Source: Microbacterium sp. (GTDB lineage: Bacteria; Actinomycetota; Actinomycetes; Actinomycetales; Microbacteriaceae). Taken from it: 41,455 nucleotides of DNA. This document shows positions 34,507-41,455 of the stretch, piece by piece. A program made the translations under genes and the position numbers. A model generated the notes under the pieces. That model searched no databases and was not told the origin of the DNA. It worked only from the letters and a program-made list of their open reading frames with translations. Positions within the stretch are counted from its first letter, which is position 1. Each line of letters starts with the position of its first letter. The DNA lies in assembly GCA_031277885.1 (NCBI GenBank), contig JAITLM010000051.1:1-41455 (forward strand). The letters run 5' to 3'.

Positions 34507-35849
34507 CGGGACAGCCCCAGGCGCGGGTAGAGCACCTCGAACGCCTTCTTCAGTCCGCCGAGCAGGCCCGGCCCGGTGTGGGTCGCGTTCGGCACGAGGT
34601 AGTACGTGGTGGTGAAGCCCGCCGCCTCCGCGAGGCTTGCCGACACCCGGTTCGCGGGGCCGTACTTCTTGTCGAGCGCTCCGGCCGCGAAGATCGCGTA
34701 GTGCCCCGTGTAGGCCCCCGGGTGCTCGGCGAGGATCGACTCCGGCTTGTTCGCGTCGAACGCCGCCTGGTCGCCCTTGAACACCTTCTCCACCGACTTG
34801 GGATCGCCGAAGCCCGACCAGGGCTCACCGGACGCGGTGGCGATGTTTCCCCAGATGCCGGGATGCCTGGCGCCGTAGATGAACGCGCACGCTCCGCCGT
34901 TCGAGTACCCGGCGATGGTCCAGTACTTCGGATCCTGCAGCACCCGCAGATGCCCGCGGATCCAGTCCGGGATGTCCTTGTTGAAGTACGTCTCGACCCC
35001 GCCGTAGGCGGCCGAGTCGACGCATCCGGGGTTCTGGTCCTGCGCACCGAGCTGGTCGGCGATGATCACGATGGGCGCGAGGCCGTCGTGCTTCGCGGCG
35101 AACTCGTTCATGACGTCCACCATCGGGTGCGGGTTCGGGTAGCCGGGCAGGCCCATCATGAAGACCACGACGGGGAGGGCCGGCGGATCCTTCACGAGCG
35201 CGGCCGGGGGCAGGTAGACGGTCGCCTCGCGGGGCTTGAATCCGGCGGAGGACTTCAGGGCGTTCGCCCCCGAGAGCGCGCCGAACCGGCCGCGGGCGGG
35301 CATGTCGGCAGGCGGCGTCCAGGTGTCGACGAGGGGCTTCGAGGACGAGGGCTGATTCGTCAGCGGCGGTGCGAACTGGTCCAGCGCGCCGAGCGTGTTG
35401 ATGCCGAGGATGTCGCCGAGGGTGCGATCCAGCGCGAAGGCCTGGTTGATCCCGATGCCCATCGAGAGCACCGAGGTGATCACGGTCAGGATCGCGACGA
35501 CCTTGCGCCACCAGCGCGAATCCCACAGGCTCACGATCGCGAGCCCGATCAGTGCGAAGCCGCCGGAGGTCCACCACTTCACCGCATCCGGCATCGGCAC
35601 GCCGAACAGGTCGGCGGCGTCGACGAACACCACGAGGAACCAGCCCACGAGCGCGCCGGCGACGACGGCGATCGCCGCGCGCACGATCCAGCGCCGCCGG
35701 AGCGGCCGGATCAGCAGCGCGACGAGGCCCGCCGCGGCGAGCCCCCAGACGATCCAGGGCACCGGTCCCTCGGCGAGGTCCAGCTCCAGCAACCATCGCG
35801 GCATGAAGGGCGTGCTCCGTTCCCGCCTCCGGACGGGGCGACGACCCAT
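34503..35849 (-). CDS. Polytopic membrane esterase, probable partner of the aminoacyl-lipid synthase (448 aa)
   Basis: Four hydrophobic helices in the first 150 residues are followed by an alpha/beta-hydrolase domain (about 175-448). The nucleophile elbow is AGYSNGGACAF, the acid and oxyanion region PVVVFMMGLPGYP, and the C-terminal His lies in NATHTGPG. Its stop overlaps the start of the DUF2156 gene by four bases. In Pseudomonas and other bacteria a lipid-aminoacyl synthase is encoded beside an aminoacyl-PG hydrolase; this pair may be the actinobacterial analogue. ATG 35804, with GGAG upstream, is an alternative start that removes 15 Arg-rich residues. Confidence 0.85.
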   Translation of the reverse strand: MGRRPVRRRERSTPFMPRWLLELDLAEGPVPWIVWGLAAAGLVALLIRPLRRRWIVRAAIAVVAGALVGWFLVVFVDAADLFGVPMPDAVKWWTSGGFALIGLAIVSLWDSRWWRKVVAILTVITSVLSMGIGINQAFALDRTLGDILGINTLGALDQFAPPLTNQPSSSKPLVDTWTPPADMPARGRFGALSGANALKSSAGFKPREATVYLPPAALVKDPPALPVVVFMMGLPGYPNPHPMVDVMNEFAAKHDGLAPIVIIADQLGAQDQNPGCVDSAAYGGVETYFNKDIPDWIRGHLRVLQDPKYWTIAGYSNGGACAFIYGARHPGIWGNIATASGEPWSGFGDPKSVEKVFKGDQAAFDANKPESILAEHPGAYTGHYAIFAAGALDKKYGPANRVSASLAEAAGFTTTYYLVPNATHTGPGLLGGLKKAFEVLYPRLGLSR

Positions 35850-35910
35850 GGTAATCCGTGCCGCCTCGGTGGAACCGGTGGGCGCACCCCGATCAGGCTC
35901 GGAGAACGCT

Positions 35911-35952
35911 ATGAGACGCGCCGGGGACTCGTAAGTCCCCGGCGCGTCTCAT
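35911..35952. terminator. Perfect 19-bp stem hairpin after the amino-acid ABC operon
   Basis: Arms ATGAGACGCGCCGGGGACT and AGTCCCCGGCGCGTCTCAT are fully complementary around four bases. It lies 48 bases after the ATPase stop on the minus strand and before the esterase start. Its base, ATGAGAC/GTCTCAT, recurs in the phnD-phnC palindrome. Confidence 0.8.
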
Positions 35953-35999
35953 CGTTCCGGTGTCCGCGGCCTCAGGGGTTCCCCTCAGGCGCGGGTGTC

Positions 36000-36755
36000 T
36001 CACAGCACGCGGGCGAGGAAGTCCTTCGTGCGCTGGTGCTGCGGGTTGGCGAGCACCTCGCGGGGGTCGCCCTCCTCGAGGATGTGCCCGCCGTCCATGA
36101 AGATCAGGCGGGAGCCGACCTCCCGGGCGAAGCCCATCTCGTGCGTGACCACCATCATCGTCATGCCCTCGTCGGCGAGCGTCCGCATCACCTGCAGCAC
36201 CTCGCCCACGAGCTCGGGGTCGAGCGCCGAGGTGGGCTCGTCGAAGAGCATCATGTCGGGGTTCATGCAGAGCGACCGCGCGATGGCGACGCGCTGCTGC
36301 TGCCCGCCGGAGAGATGGCTGGGGTAGGCGTCGGCCTTGTGCGCCATGCCGACGCGCTCCAGCATCTCCTTGGCGACCTTCTCCGCCTCGACCTTGCCGC
36401 GCTTCTTGACCTGACGCTGAGCGATCGTCAGGTTGCCGAGCACGCTCATGTGCGGGAACAGGTTGAAGCTCTGGAACACCATGCCGATGCGCGCACGGAC
36501 GCGGTCGATGTCGATGTCAGGATCCGTGATGTCGATCCCCTCGACGACGATCTTCCCGCCCGTCGGCTCCTCGAGCATGTTGACCGAGCGCAGCAGCGTC
36601 GACTTGCCCGACCCCGAGGGGCCGATCACGCAGACGACCTCGCCGGCGTGCACCGTCAGGTCGATGCCCTTGAGCACCTCGTTGTCGCCGTAGTGCTTGA
36701 CGAGGCCCTGGACGTCGATCGCCGGAGCGTTCAGATTGATCAGGTCGGTGCTCAT
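36000..36755 (-). CDS. Amino-acid ABC transporter ATP-binding protein, GlnQ-type (251 aa)
   Basis: ATPase of a polar amino-acid importer. Walker A is GPSGSGKST, the Q-loop [21 protein letters not shown], the signature [15 protein letters not shown], Walker [15 protein letters not shown], and the switch His [11 protein letters not shown], all as in GlnQ/HisP. ATG 36755 overlaps the permease stop (ATGA). It is the last gene of its operon, ended by a strong hairpin. Confidence 0.95.
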   Translation of the reverse strand: MSTDLINLNAPAIDVQGLVKHYGDNEVLKGIDLTVHAGEVVCVIGPSGSGKSTLLRSVNMLEEPTGGKIVVEGIDITDPDIDIDRVRARIGMVFQSFNLFPHMSVLGNLTIAQRQVKKRGKVEAEKVAKEMLERVGMAHKADAYPSHLSGGQQQRVAIARSLCMNPDMMLFDEPTSALDPELVGEVLQVMRTLADEGMTMMVVTHEMGFAREVGSRLIFMDGGHILEEGDPREVLANPQHQRTKDFLARVL

Positions 36756-37543
36756 CGTTCCCTCGCCATCCGGCGCTCGAGCCAGGCTGTCAGCCGCGTC
36801 AGCGGAATCGTCACGATCAGGTACAGCAGGGCCGCCATCACCATCGGCGTGGCGTTCGCGTAGGTGGACAGGCCGTTGCGGGCGTAAGTCGTCAGCTCGT
36901 AGGTGAGCGGGGTCGCCCCGATCACGAAGAACAGCGACGTGTCCTTCAGCAGCAGCACGAACTCGTTCGTGAGCGGCGGGATGATGATCCGGAAGCCCTG
37001 CGGCAGCACGATGAAGAACATGGTCCTCGTGGAGGACATGCCCAGCGACCGTGCGGCCTCCGTCTGCCCCTTCGGGACCGCCTGGATGCCGGCGCGGATC
37101 GTCTCCGCCATGTAGGCGGAGGACACCACGACGAGTCCCAGCGTCGCCGCCCCGACGGGGCCGCCGGGGACGCGCACGTTCATCGCGATCGGCAGCATGA
37201 TCCCGAATCCGAAGATCGTGATCAGCGCGGGGATTCCGCGGAAGAACTCGATCCACGCGGTCGCCGCCCACCGGAACGGCGGGACGCTGCTGAGCTTCAT
37301 GAGCGCGAGGATCACGGCGAGGATCAGACCGCCCGCGAACGACTCGATCGTGAACAGCAGCGTGTTCTTCAGTCCGACGGTGATGATGCCGGGGAGCAGC
37401 TTCATCGCGACCTCGGGGTTCGCGAACTGCTTCAGGACCGTCGGCCAGTCGGTGGCGATCGCGGCCCAGGCGATGAGCGCGATGATCACCGCGTAGACGG
37501 TGTAGTGATAGACCCGCGTGCGGGTCCGCTTCTTCAGAGCCAT
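36752..37543 (-). CDS. Amino-acid ABC transporter permease, HisM/GlnP type (263 aa)
   Basis: A single permease with about five helices and the EAA loop [35 protein letters not shown]. Because only one permease gene is present it should work as a homodimer, as in GlnP-type systems. It starts 20 bases after the binding protein and overlaps the ATPase. Confidence 0.93.
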   Translation of the reverse strand: MALKKRTRTRVYHYTVYAVIIALIAWAAIATDWPTVLKQFANPEVAMKLLPGIITVGLKNTLLFTIESFAGGLILAVILALMKLSSVPPFRWAATAWIEFFRGIPALITIFGFGIMLPIAMNVRVPGGPVGAATLGLVVVSSAYMAETIRAGIQAVPKGQTEAARSLGMSSTRTMFFIVLPQGFRIIIPPLTNEFVLLLKDTSLFFVIGATPLTYELTTYARNGLSTYANATPMVMAALLYLIVTIPLTRLTAWLERRMARER

Positions 37544-37563
37544 CTCAGTCGATCAGACCGACG

Positions 37564-38382
37564 TCACTTCGCGGTGAAGTACTTGTCGTAGATCGTCTTG
37601 TACTCCCCGTTGTCCTTGAGCGCCTTCAGCTGCGCGTTGATCGCCTCGCGCAGGGTCGCGTTCTTGCCCTTCGCGAACGCGAAACCGTACTCCTCGTTGG
37701 TCTTGTAGGTCTCGACGACCTTGTAGGACGGGTCGTCCTTCTCGTGCTGCAGGTTGACCGGAAGGTCCTGCAGGATCGCGTCGATCTGCCCGCCCTGAAG
37801 GGCCGGCCACAGCACGCCGTCATCGGAGAACTGCACCAGGTTCGCGCCCTTGGCGTGCTCCTTCGCGTAGTTCTCGCCCGTCGTGCCCTGCTGGACGCCG
37901 ACGTTCTTGCCGCTCAGGCCGTTGATGTCCTTGATGCCGGAAGAGGTCTTCACCAGCAGCGACTGCAGCGAGTCGTAGTAGCCGTCGGAGAAGTCGATGT
38001 TCTTCTTGCGGTCGTCGGTGATCGTCATGGCGGAGGCGCCCATGTCGCACTGGCCGGCGAGCAGCGCCGTGCCGGACTGCAGGGTGTCGAAGTTCGTGAC
38101 CTGGAACTGCGTCTTGAGGTCGAGCTTCTTCGCGATCGCGGTCAGCAGATCGACGTCGAAGCCGGTGTACTGGCCGGAGCCGGTCGACTCCTCGTACTCG
38201 AACGGCTTGTAGGGGATGTCGGAGCAGACCGTGAGGGTCCCGGCCGTGATGAGGCCGTAGTCCGTGCCTCCGCCGGCGCTCTCGGTGGGGGCGGAGCCCG
38301 CCCCGGTCGAGCAGCCGGCGAGGGCGAGGGCGGCGGTCGCCGCGAGGGCGAGTCCGAAGGCGATCTTCGAGCGACGTTGCAT
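37564..38382 (-). CDS. Amino-acid ABC transporter substrate-binding lipoprotein (272 aa)
   Basis: A lipoprotein signal with lipobox LALAGC (Cys near residue 23). The mature protein is a SBP_bac_3 fold: TLTVCSDIPYKPFEYEE, GFDVDLLTAIAKKL, and DMGASAMTITDDRKKNIDFSDGYY. The signature segment GFDVDLL and the Arg/Asp-rich ITDDRKK suggest a ligand with an alpha-amino-acid group; the side chain specificity is not evident. It is the first gene of the operon. Confidence 0.93.
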   Translation of the reverse strand: MQRRSKIAFGLALAATAALALAGCSTGAGSAPTESAGGGTDYGLITAGTLTVCSDIPYKPFEYEESTGSGQYTGFDVDLLTAIAKKLDLKTQFQVTNFDTLQSGTALLAGQCDMGASAMTITDDRKKNIDFSDGYYDSLQSLLVKTSSGIKDINGLSGKNVGVQQGTTGENYAKEHAKGANLVQFSDDGVLWPALQGGQIDAILQDLPVNLQHEKDDPSYKVVETYKTNEEYGFAFAKGKNATLREAINAQLKALKDNGEYKTIYDKYFTAK

Positions 38383-38448
38383 GTTCGACTCCTGTGTCGA
38401 GGACGCTGATGTCCTAGTGCGGGTTGCCCATTATCTTGACACGGTGCG

Positions 38449-38464
38449 GTTACCGCCGTGTAAC
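38449..38464. promoter_or_regulatory. GTTAC-N6-GTAAC palindrome upstream of the amino-acid ABC operon
   Basis: Five-base perfect arms around six bases, about 65 bases before the binding-protein ATG, in a 242-base gap between two same-strand genes. It might be an operator. The gap also holds weak inverted repeats near 38600 that could end this region's transcripts. Confidence 0.3.
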
Positions 38465-38624
38465 GGCAGAAGGCTCACGGTTGTCTCGGTTCGGTATCGG
38501 CGCTCCCGCCGCCGCGGAATCCCGCGGTTCTCGCTCGCTCGCAGACCGGCAGAATGTCTGAGATCCGAGACGATGACTCCCGCACGCGCTCCGGAAGGCC
38601 CGATCCGACGGTTTCGCCGGAGGC

Positions 38625-38927
38625 TCAGACCTCGAAATCGACGGCCGAGCGACCACCCGAGACCGAGCGCACGTAGCCCACGACCTCCTGATGCGCCGGG
38701 TGCACCTGATACGCGTCCAGGCCTGCGGCGTCGTCGAAGTCGGCGATCAGCGTCACGTCCCAGTTGCCCTCGATCGCGAGCGTGTTCACGCCCGTGGTGA
38801 GCGCACGGATCGACGGCACGACGCCGACGAGTCCCTCCAGCCGTGAGGCGACCCCGGCGGCGTGCTCGGCGCGCTCTGCCGGATCGGTCGCCGCCATCTT
38901 CCAGGTGACCACGTGTCGCACCGTCAT
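38625..38927 (-). CDS. Dabb (stress-responsive alpha/beta barrel) protein (100 aa)
   Basis: A small ferredoxin-like fold with the typical N-terminus RHVVTWKM, central VPSIRALTTGVNTL and C-terminal FDDAAGLDAYQVHPAHQEVVGYVR. Family members form dimers, some with enzymatic activity, but the role is often unknown. The ATG overlaps the stop of the glutaredoxin-like gene (ATGA), with GGAG upstream. It is the last gene of a three-gene operon. Confidence 0.92.
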   Translation of the reverse strand: MTVRHVVTWKMAATDPAERAEHAAGVASRLEGLVGVVPSIRALTTGVNTLAIEGNWDVTLIADFDDAAGLDAYQVHPAHQEVVGYVRSVSGGRSAVDFEV

Positions 38928-39280
38928 CGCTCTTCTCCTCCTGTGGGATCTTCGTCTGCGGGATCTTCGTCTGCTGACGCGCCTGCCGCCGCGGCGGCCG
39001 CTCCGACCTCGCCCGGACCCCCGGCCTTCTCCGCGAGGGCGTCGCGCAGCCGATCGGGTGAGATCCGCCAATGGCCGTGCAGTTCGCCGTCGATGAGGAG
39101 CACGGGGATCTTCTCCCAGTACTTCTCGTAGAGCGCGGGGTCGTCGAGGATCGACAGCTCGGTGATCTCCATGTCCTCGGCGAGCGCATCCGGCAGCTCG
39201 GCGACGACGGCGTCGACCACATCGGACGCCACCTCGCACAGGTGGCAGTCGGGCTTGCCGATCAGGGTCAGCGTGATCAC
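38924..39280 (-). CDS. Glutaredoxin-like protein with acidic C-terminal tail (118 aa)
   Basis: A thioredoxin-fold protein of the DUF836/glutaredoxin type. The redox motif is CHLC in GKPDCHLCEVA, near residues 11-14, and the cis-Pro is in EKIPVLLIDG. The GTG start overlaps the rhodanese stop (GTGA). The last 35 residues are Ala/Asp/Glu-rich and partly encoded by two perfect 15-base tandem repeats (38945-38974). It probably acts in thiol exchange with the upstream rhodanese. Confidence 0.9.
   Translation of the reverse strand: MITLTLIGKPDCHLCEVASDVVDAVVAELPDALAEDMEITELSILDDPALYEKYWEKIPVLLIDGELHGHWRISPDRLRDALAEKAGGPGEVGAAAAAAGASADEDPADEDPTGGEER
38945..38974. repeat. Two tandem 15-bp units in the glutaredoxin-like gene
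   Basis: Two perfect copies of GGGATCTTCGTCTGC encode the repeated acidic pentapeptide ADEDP in the C-terminal tail. Loss or gain of a unit keeps the frame. Confidence 0.85.
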
Positions 39281-39660
39281 GACGCGGGCGTCTCGATCGC
39301 GCGCCCCTCCGCGATCCACTCCGCGGTGCCGCCCTCGACGTTCGTGGCGTCGTAGCCGCGCGCCTCGAGCGCCTCGACGACGCGCGCCGAGCGCCCGCCG
39401 AGCTGGCAGATCACGTCGAACGCCCCGTCCGGGAGCTCGTGCAGCAGGTCCCCGATCTCGGACATCGGCAGGTTCACCGCTCCGGGCACATGCCCCGAGG
39501 CGAACTCGCTCCTCTCACGCACGTCGATGAGAGGCGTCTCGGTGCGCTCGGCCAGCTGGGCGACCGTGATCGTCTTCCTGGATCCGATTCTTCCAGACGC
39601 GAGACTCCCGGGCGCGCCGCCCTGGATCCTTCCGGGAAGCGCGAGGCCCCCGGAATGCAC
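39277..39660 (-). CDS. Rhodanese-like sulfurtransferase (start uncertain, up to 127 aa)
   Basis: A single rhodanese domain with the active-site loop CQLGGRSARV (Cys as nucleophile), the substrate-entry segment LIDVRERSEFASGHVPGAVNLP and GYDATNVEGGTAEW. The only standard start upstream is GTG 39660, which adds about 30 Gly/Pro-rich residues and lies three bases after the bS22 terminator. The domain itself begins at KTITVAQL, where a start would be expected, but the codon before it is AGG. The operon continues with overlapping glutaredoxin-like and Dabb genes. Confidence 0.85.
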   Translation of the reverse strand: MHSGGLALPGRIQGGAPGSLASGRIGSRKTITVAQLAERTETPLIDVRERSEFASGHVPGAVNLPMSEIGDLLHELPDGAFDVICQLGGRSARVVEALEARGYDATNVEGGTAEWIAEGRAIETPAS

Positions 39661-39662
39661 GA

Positions 39663-39694
39663 AGCGCCCCGGCGATCGTGAGATCGGGGGCGCT
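39663..39694 (-). terminator. Hairpin terminator after bS22
   Basis: Outer arms AGCGCCCC and GGGGCGCT and inner arms CGATC and GATCG, with a two-base bulge, surround GTGA. It lies 28 bases after the bS22 stop on the minus strand. Confidence 0.65.
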
Positions 39695-39722
39695 CAGTGA
39701 CTTGCGCGCTCGGCGCAGCCGC

Positions 39723-39821
39723 TTACTTCTTGTTGCGGCGCTGGTGGCGAGTCTTGCGAAGCAGCTTGCGGTGCTTCTTCTTCGCCATGCGCTTGCGGCG
39801 CTTCTTGATGACAGAACCCAC
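39723..39821 (-). CDS. 30S ribosomal protein bS22 (AURKAIP1/COX24 domain), 32 aa
   Basis: A very small basic protein (MGSVIKKRRKRMAKKKHRKL... continuing to RRNKK) that matches the conserved actinobacterial bS22, which binds the small ribosomal subunit. The GTG start has GAGG five bases upstream. It is surrounded by its own leader and terminator, and is next to an excisionase-like HTH gene as in most Actinobacteria (Mycobacterium Rv0500A/Rv0500B). Confidence 0.95.
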   Translation of the reverse strand: MGSVIKKRRKRMAKKKHRKLLRKTRHQRRNKK

Positions 39822-39845
39822 GGAAACCTCACTAAGTCAGGGGCT

Positions 39846-39869
39846 GGGCGTCGCACTCGGACGACGCCC
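39846..39869 (-). other. Hairpin in the bS22 leader
   Basis: Perfect eight-base arms GGGCGTCG and CGACGCCC around eight bases, 24 bases upstream of the bS22 start. It may shape the 5' leader of the ribosomal-protein mRNA; a small GGCAT/ATGCC stem-loop lies just before it (39880-39893 region). Confidence 0.4.
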
Positions 39870-39971
39870 GGGATCGGGGCATGGAAAAATGCCTCGGAAC
39901 AGTCTAGCGCACGGCGCCGCCGGCGCTGACGCGCATACGGATCCGGCGCCCCGACACCGTTCCGGCGGCGC

Positions 39972-40172
39972 TCAGCCCGCGTCCGCGATCGGCTTCTGCA
40001 GCGCGGCGGTGACGGCGGATTCCGGGACGCGATAGCTGCGGCCGAAGCGGATCGCGGGCAGTTCGCCCGCGTGCACCAGCCGGTACACGGTCATCTTGGA
40101 CACGCGCATGATCGCCGCCACTTCGGCGACGGTCAGGAACTTGACGTCCGGCAACTGCTCGGGCATCCCCAT
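39972..40172 (-). CDS. Excisionase-like helix-turn-helix protein next to bS22 (66 aa)
   Basis: A MerR-like winged HTH of the BldC/excisionase type: LTVAEVAAIMRVSKMTVYRLVHAGELPAIRFGRSYRVPESAV. Although the family name recalls phage excisionases, this conserved chromosomal gene pair with bS22 is not a prophage remnant. A second ATG two codons on is an alternative start. A promoter with TTTACA (40241-40246) and TACAGT (40217-40222), 18 bases apart, precedes it. Its DNA targets are unknown. Confidence 0.92.
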   Translation of the reverse strand: MGMPEQLPDVKFLTVAEVAAIMRVSKMTVYRLVHAGELPAIRFGRSYRVPESAVTAALQKPIADAG

Positions 40173-40216
40173 CTACCCCCTCACCCCTCGCGCGACCTGC
40201 ACGGCGGGATGCGATA

Positions 40217-40246
40217 ACTGTAGGGGCTGCTGGCGACGCGTGTAAA
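40217..40246 (-). promoter_or_regulatory. Promoter of the excisionase-like HTH gene
   Basis: On the minus strand, -35 TTTACA (40241-40246) and -10 TACAGT (40217-40222) are separated by 18 bases. The -10 lies about 45 bases before the ATG. Confidence 0.5.
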
Positions 40247-40274
40247 CCCATGTGAACGCTGTGACAGAGGATGC

Positions 40275-41225
40275 TCAGACCGTCGCGGACTTCGCCAGGC
40301 GCTCCGCGGCGTCCTTGCGCGCCTGGCGCTCGTTCTTCTGCGCCGCTCGCAGCGCCTTCTCCGTCTCGCGCACGCTCTTCGCCGCCGCACGCACCCGCTT
40401 GTCGGCGGCGACCGCCGGATCCTCCCGCACGAACACCGGAGGGGTACGGGGCTCCTGCGGCCCCGCGGCGGCGAGGCGGTCGATGTGGGCGGCGATGCCG
40501 TCCAGGACGCGCTCGATGCCGAAGACCATCGGATCCCGATCCCCACCGAGAGCGCCCTCGTCGAGCGCGGCGCGCGCGTGCGGATACGCGTCCGGGTCGA
40601 TCAGCGCCCGGAACAGCGCGGCCTCCTGGGCGCCGACCTGTTCGAGCGTCAGCCCGCTCGCCCTGGCGGCCTCCGCATAGCCGGCGGCCACCGTGCCGAA
40701 CCACCGGGACTGCCCCATGATCGCGAGCATCGCGCCCATCCGGTCGTCCTGGTCGAGCGGGGTGTCGGCGAAGGCCGCGAGGTACGCATCCATCCACGCC
40801 GCGGTCCCCGGCGTGACCGGGGTGCCGCTGATCGGCAGGCTCAGCAGCCAGGGGTGCCGGAGGTACACGTCCAGATGCGCGCGATACAGCCGCTCCGCCT
40901 CCGCCCGCCAGCCGCGTTCCGGCGCACCTGACTCGGGAAGCGGTGGGAGTCCTGAGGCCTCCTCCTGCATGAGCAGCAGGAGGTCGTCCTTCGCCGTGAC
41001 ATAGCGGTAGAGCGACATCGGCGTGAAGCCGAGCGTCTTCGCGACGGCCGCCATCGACACGGCACCGAGCCCTTCGCCGTCGGCGAGCGCGACCGCCGCT
41101 TCGACGATGCGCTCGACGCTCATCTCGCGCTTCGGCCCGCGCTGGGGGCTCGCCGCCATGCCCCATGCCAGCGCGATGCCGCGAGGCAGGTCGGGAAGGT
41201 CGGCCGGTTCGGACTCTTCGGTCAT
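40275..41225 (-). CDS. TetR-family transcriptional regulator with basic C-terminal tail (316 aa)
   Basis: The N-terminal TetR HTH (about residues 35-80) contains IVEAAVALADGEGLGAVSMAAVAKTLGFTPMSLYRYVTAKDDLL. A ligand domain of the TetR_C type follows to about residue 240. The C-terminal 60 residues are charged, Lys/Arg/Ala-rich and helical (VRETEKALRAAQKNERQARKDA), an unusual extension. A TATCCT box six bases before ATG 41225 and the absence of a good ribosome binding site suggest a leaderless mRNA. It is divergent from an ABC exporter ATPase and probably represses it and itself. Confidence 0.9.
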   Translation of the reverse strand: MTEESEPADLPDLPRGIALAWGMAASPQRGPKREMSVERIVEAAVALADGEGLGAVSMAAVAKTLGFTPMSLYRYVTAKDDLLLLMQEEASGLPPLPESGAPERGWRAEAERLYRAHLDVYLRHPWLLSLPISGTPVTPGTAAWMDAYLAAFADTPLDQDDRMGAMLAIMGQSRWFGTVAAGYAEAARASGLTLEQVGAQEAALFRALIDPDAYPHARAALDEGALGGDRDPMVFGIERVLDGIAAHIDRLAAAGPQEPRTPPVFVREDPAVAADKRVRAAAKSVRETEKALRAAQKNERQARKDAAERLAKSATV

Positions 41226-41231
41226 GACTCC

Positions 41232-41237
41232 AGGATA
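41232..41237 (-). promoter_or_regulatory. Putative -10 box of a leaderless tetR promoter
   Basis: TATCCT on the minus strand, six bases before the ATG of the TetR gene and next to the operator at 41240-41260. Confidence 0.4.
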
Positions 41238-41239
41238 GG

Positions 41240-41260
41240 ACTGTTTACTACGTAAACAGT
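41240..41260. promoter_or_regulatory. TetR operator, 21-bp palindrome
   Basis: Arms ACTGTTTAC and GTAAACAGT are perfectly complementary around TAC. The site lies directly upstream of the tetR -10 box in the divergent control region. A weaker related site with ACTGT/ACAGT ends follows at 41266-41280. Confidence 0.65.
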
Positions 41261-41265
41261 GTGTT

Positions 41266-41280
41266 ACTGTCATAAACAGT
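41266..41280. promoter_or_regulatory. Second, weaker TetR operator copy
   Basis: ACTGT and ACAGT half sites around CATAA. The right half, TAAACAGT, is identical to the right half of the stronger operator. Confidence 0.4.
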
Positions 41281-41312
41281 TTCACCTATACACAGAATCG
41301 TCCAGACGGATT

Positions 41313-41337
41313 CATCCATACGGAGATCCATCCATAC
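41313..41337 (+). repeat. Two direct copies of CATCCATAC
   Basis: Copies at 41313-41321 and 41329-41337 in the leader of the ABC exporter gene. No function is evident. Confidence 0.3.
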
Positions 41338-41351
41338 AGAAGGGAACGGCG

Positions 41352-41455
41352 ATGACCACGGCCATCGAAGTCGCAGGACTCACCAAGCAGTACCGCGGCA
41401 CCCCTGTCCTGCGCGGCGTCGACCTCACCGCCGAGCAGGGCGAGATCGTCGCCTT
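41352..41455 (+). CDS. ABC transporter ATP-binding protein, N-terminal fragment cut by the window
   Basis: The first 34 residues (TTAIEVAGLTKQYRGTPVLR, then GVDLTAEQGEIVA) are typical of DrrA/CcmA-like exporter ATPases just before Walker A. GAAGGGA precedes the ATG. The divergent TetR gene and shared operators suggest an inducible drug or lipid exporter. The rest lies outside the window. Confidence 0.85.
   Translation, partial: MTTAIEVAGLTKQYRGTPVLRGVDLTAEQGEIVA

Noticed and set aside
39972..40172. Excisionase-like gene as a sign of an integrated prophage
   Set aside because: The small HTH gene next to bS22 is a conserved actinobacterial pair; no integrase, att site or phage gene is nearby.

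Overview
The window is a chromosomal segment from a high-GC actinobacterium, most likely a member of the Microbacteriaceae such as Microbacterium. The evidence is the codon bias, a DUF222/HNH gene of the 13E12 type, a DUF5684 membrane protein, the 32-residue ribosomal protein bS22 next to a small excisionase-like HTH gene, and several genes whose -10 box sits 6-7 nt before the start codon (leaderless mRNAs). I see no prophage, CRISPR array, tRNA, rRNA or complete insertion sequence. Genes are dense: no gap between genes exceeds about 250 bases.

Layout. 1-4.3 kb: a hypothetical gene, a LacI-family regulator and a secreted multidomain carbohydrate-active protein whose promoter carries a LacI-type operator. 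4.4-7.4 kb: purU, a nitronate monooxygenase and an RhtA-like exporter. 7.5-15.4 kb: a phosphonate uptake and catabolism locus, phnD-phnC-phnE(fused) followed by an FAD oxidoreductase, a phosphonatase-like HAD hydrolase and a zinc alcohol dehydrogenase, divergent from a GntR/HutC regulator. The shared intergenic region has two opposed pairs of 11-bp repeats that look like PhoP (PHO) boxes. 15.4-18.8 kb: a DMT/EamA transporter behind a leader resembling a ykkC/guanidine-I riboswitch, and two DJ-1/PfpI-fold genes, one of them a GlxA-type regulator. 19.0-22.3 kb: the DUF222/HNH gene, then tryptophan 2,3-dioxygenase coupled to an amidohydrolase. 22.3-26.4 kb: a histidine phosphatase, DUF5684, aspS, a GNAT and a small hypothetical gene. 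26.6-30.6 kb: a four-gene ABC importer (lipoprotein, two permeases, ATPase), again preceded by a PHO-box-like repeat. 30.6-35.8 kb: two related esterases flanking DUF1508 and an MprF-like aminoacyl-lipid synthase. 36.0-38.4 kb: a polar amino-acid ABC importer. 38.6-41.5 kb: a rhodanese-glutaredoxin-Dabb operon, bS22, the HTH gene, and a TetR regulator divergent from an ABC exporter ATPase cut by the window edge.

The most interesting idea is a phosphate-starvation unit in two parts: the phn locus and the 26.6 kb importer, 12 kb apart, share an 11-bp GTTCA-type repeat in their promoters. If real, the second importer probably carries a phosphorus compound. The second is a guanidine-I-like riboswitch in front of a 10-TM EamA protein rather than the usual small SMR exporter. 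The third is an aminoacyl-phospholipid synthase coupled to an esterase that could be its hydrolase, with a second esterase paralogue nearby.
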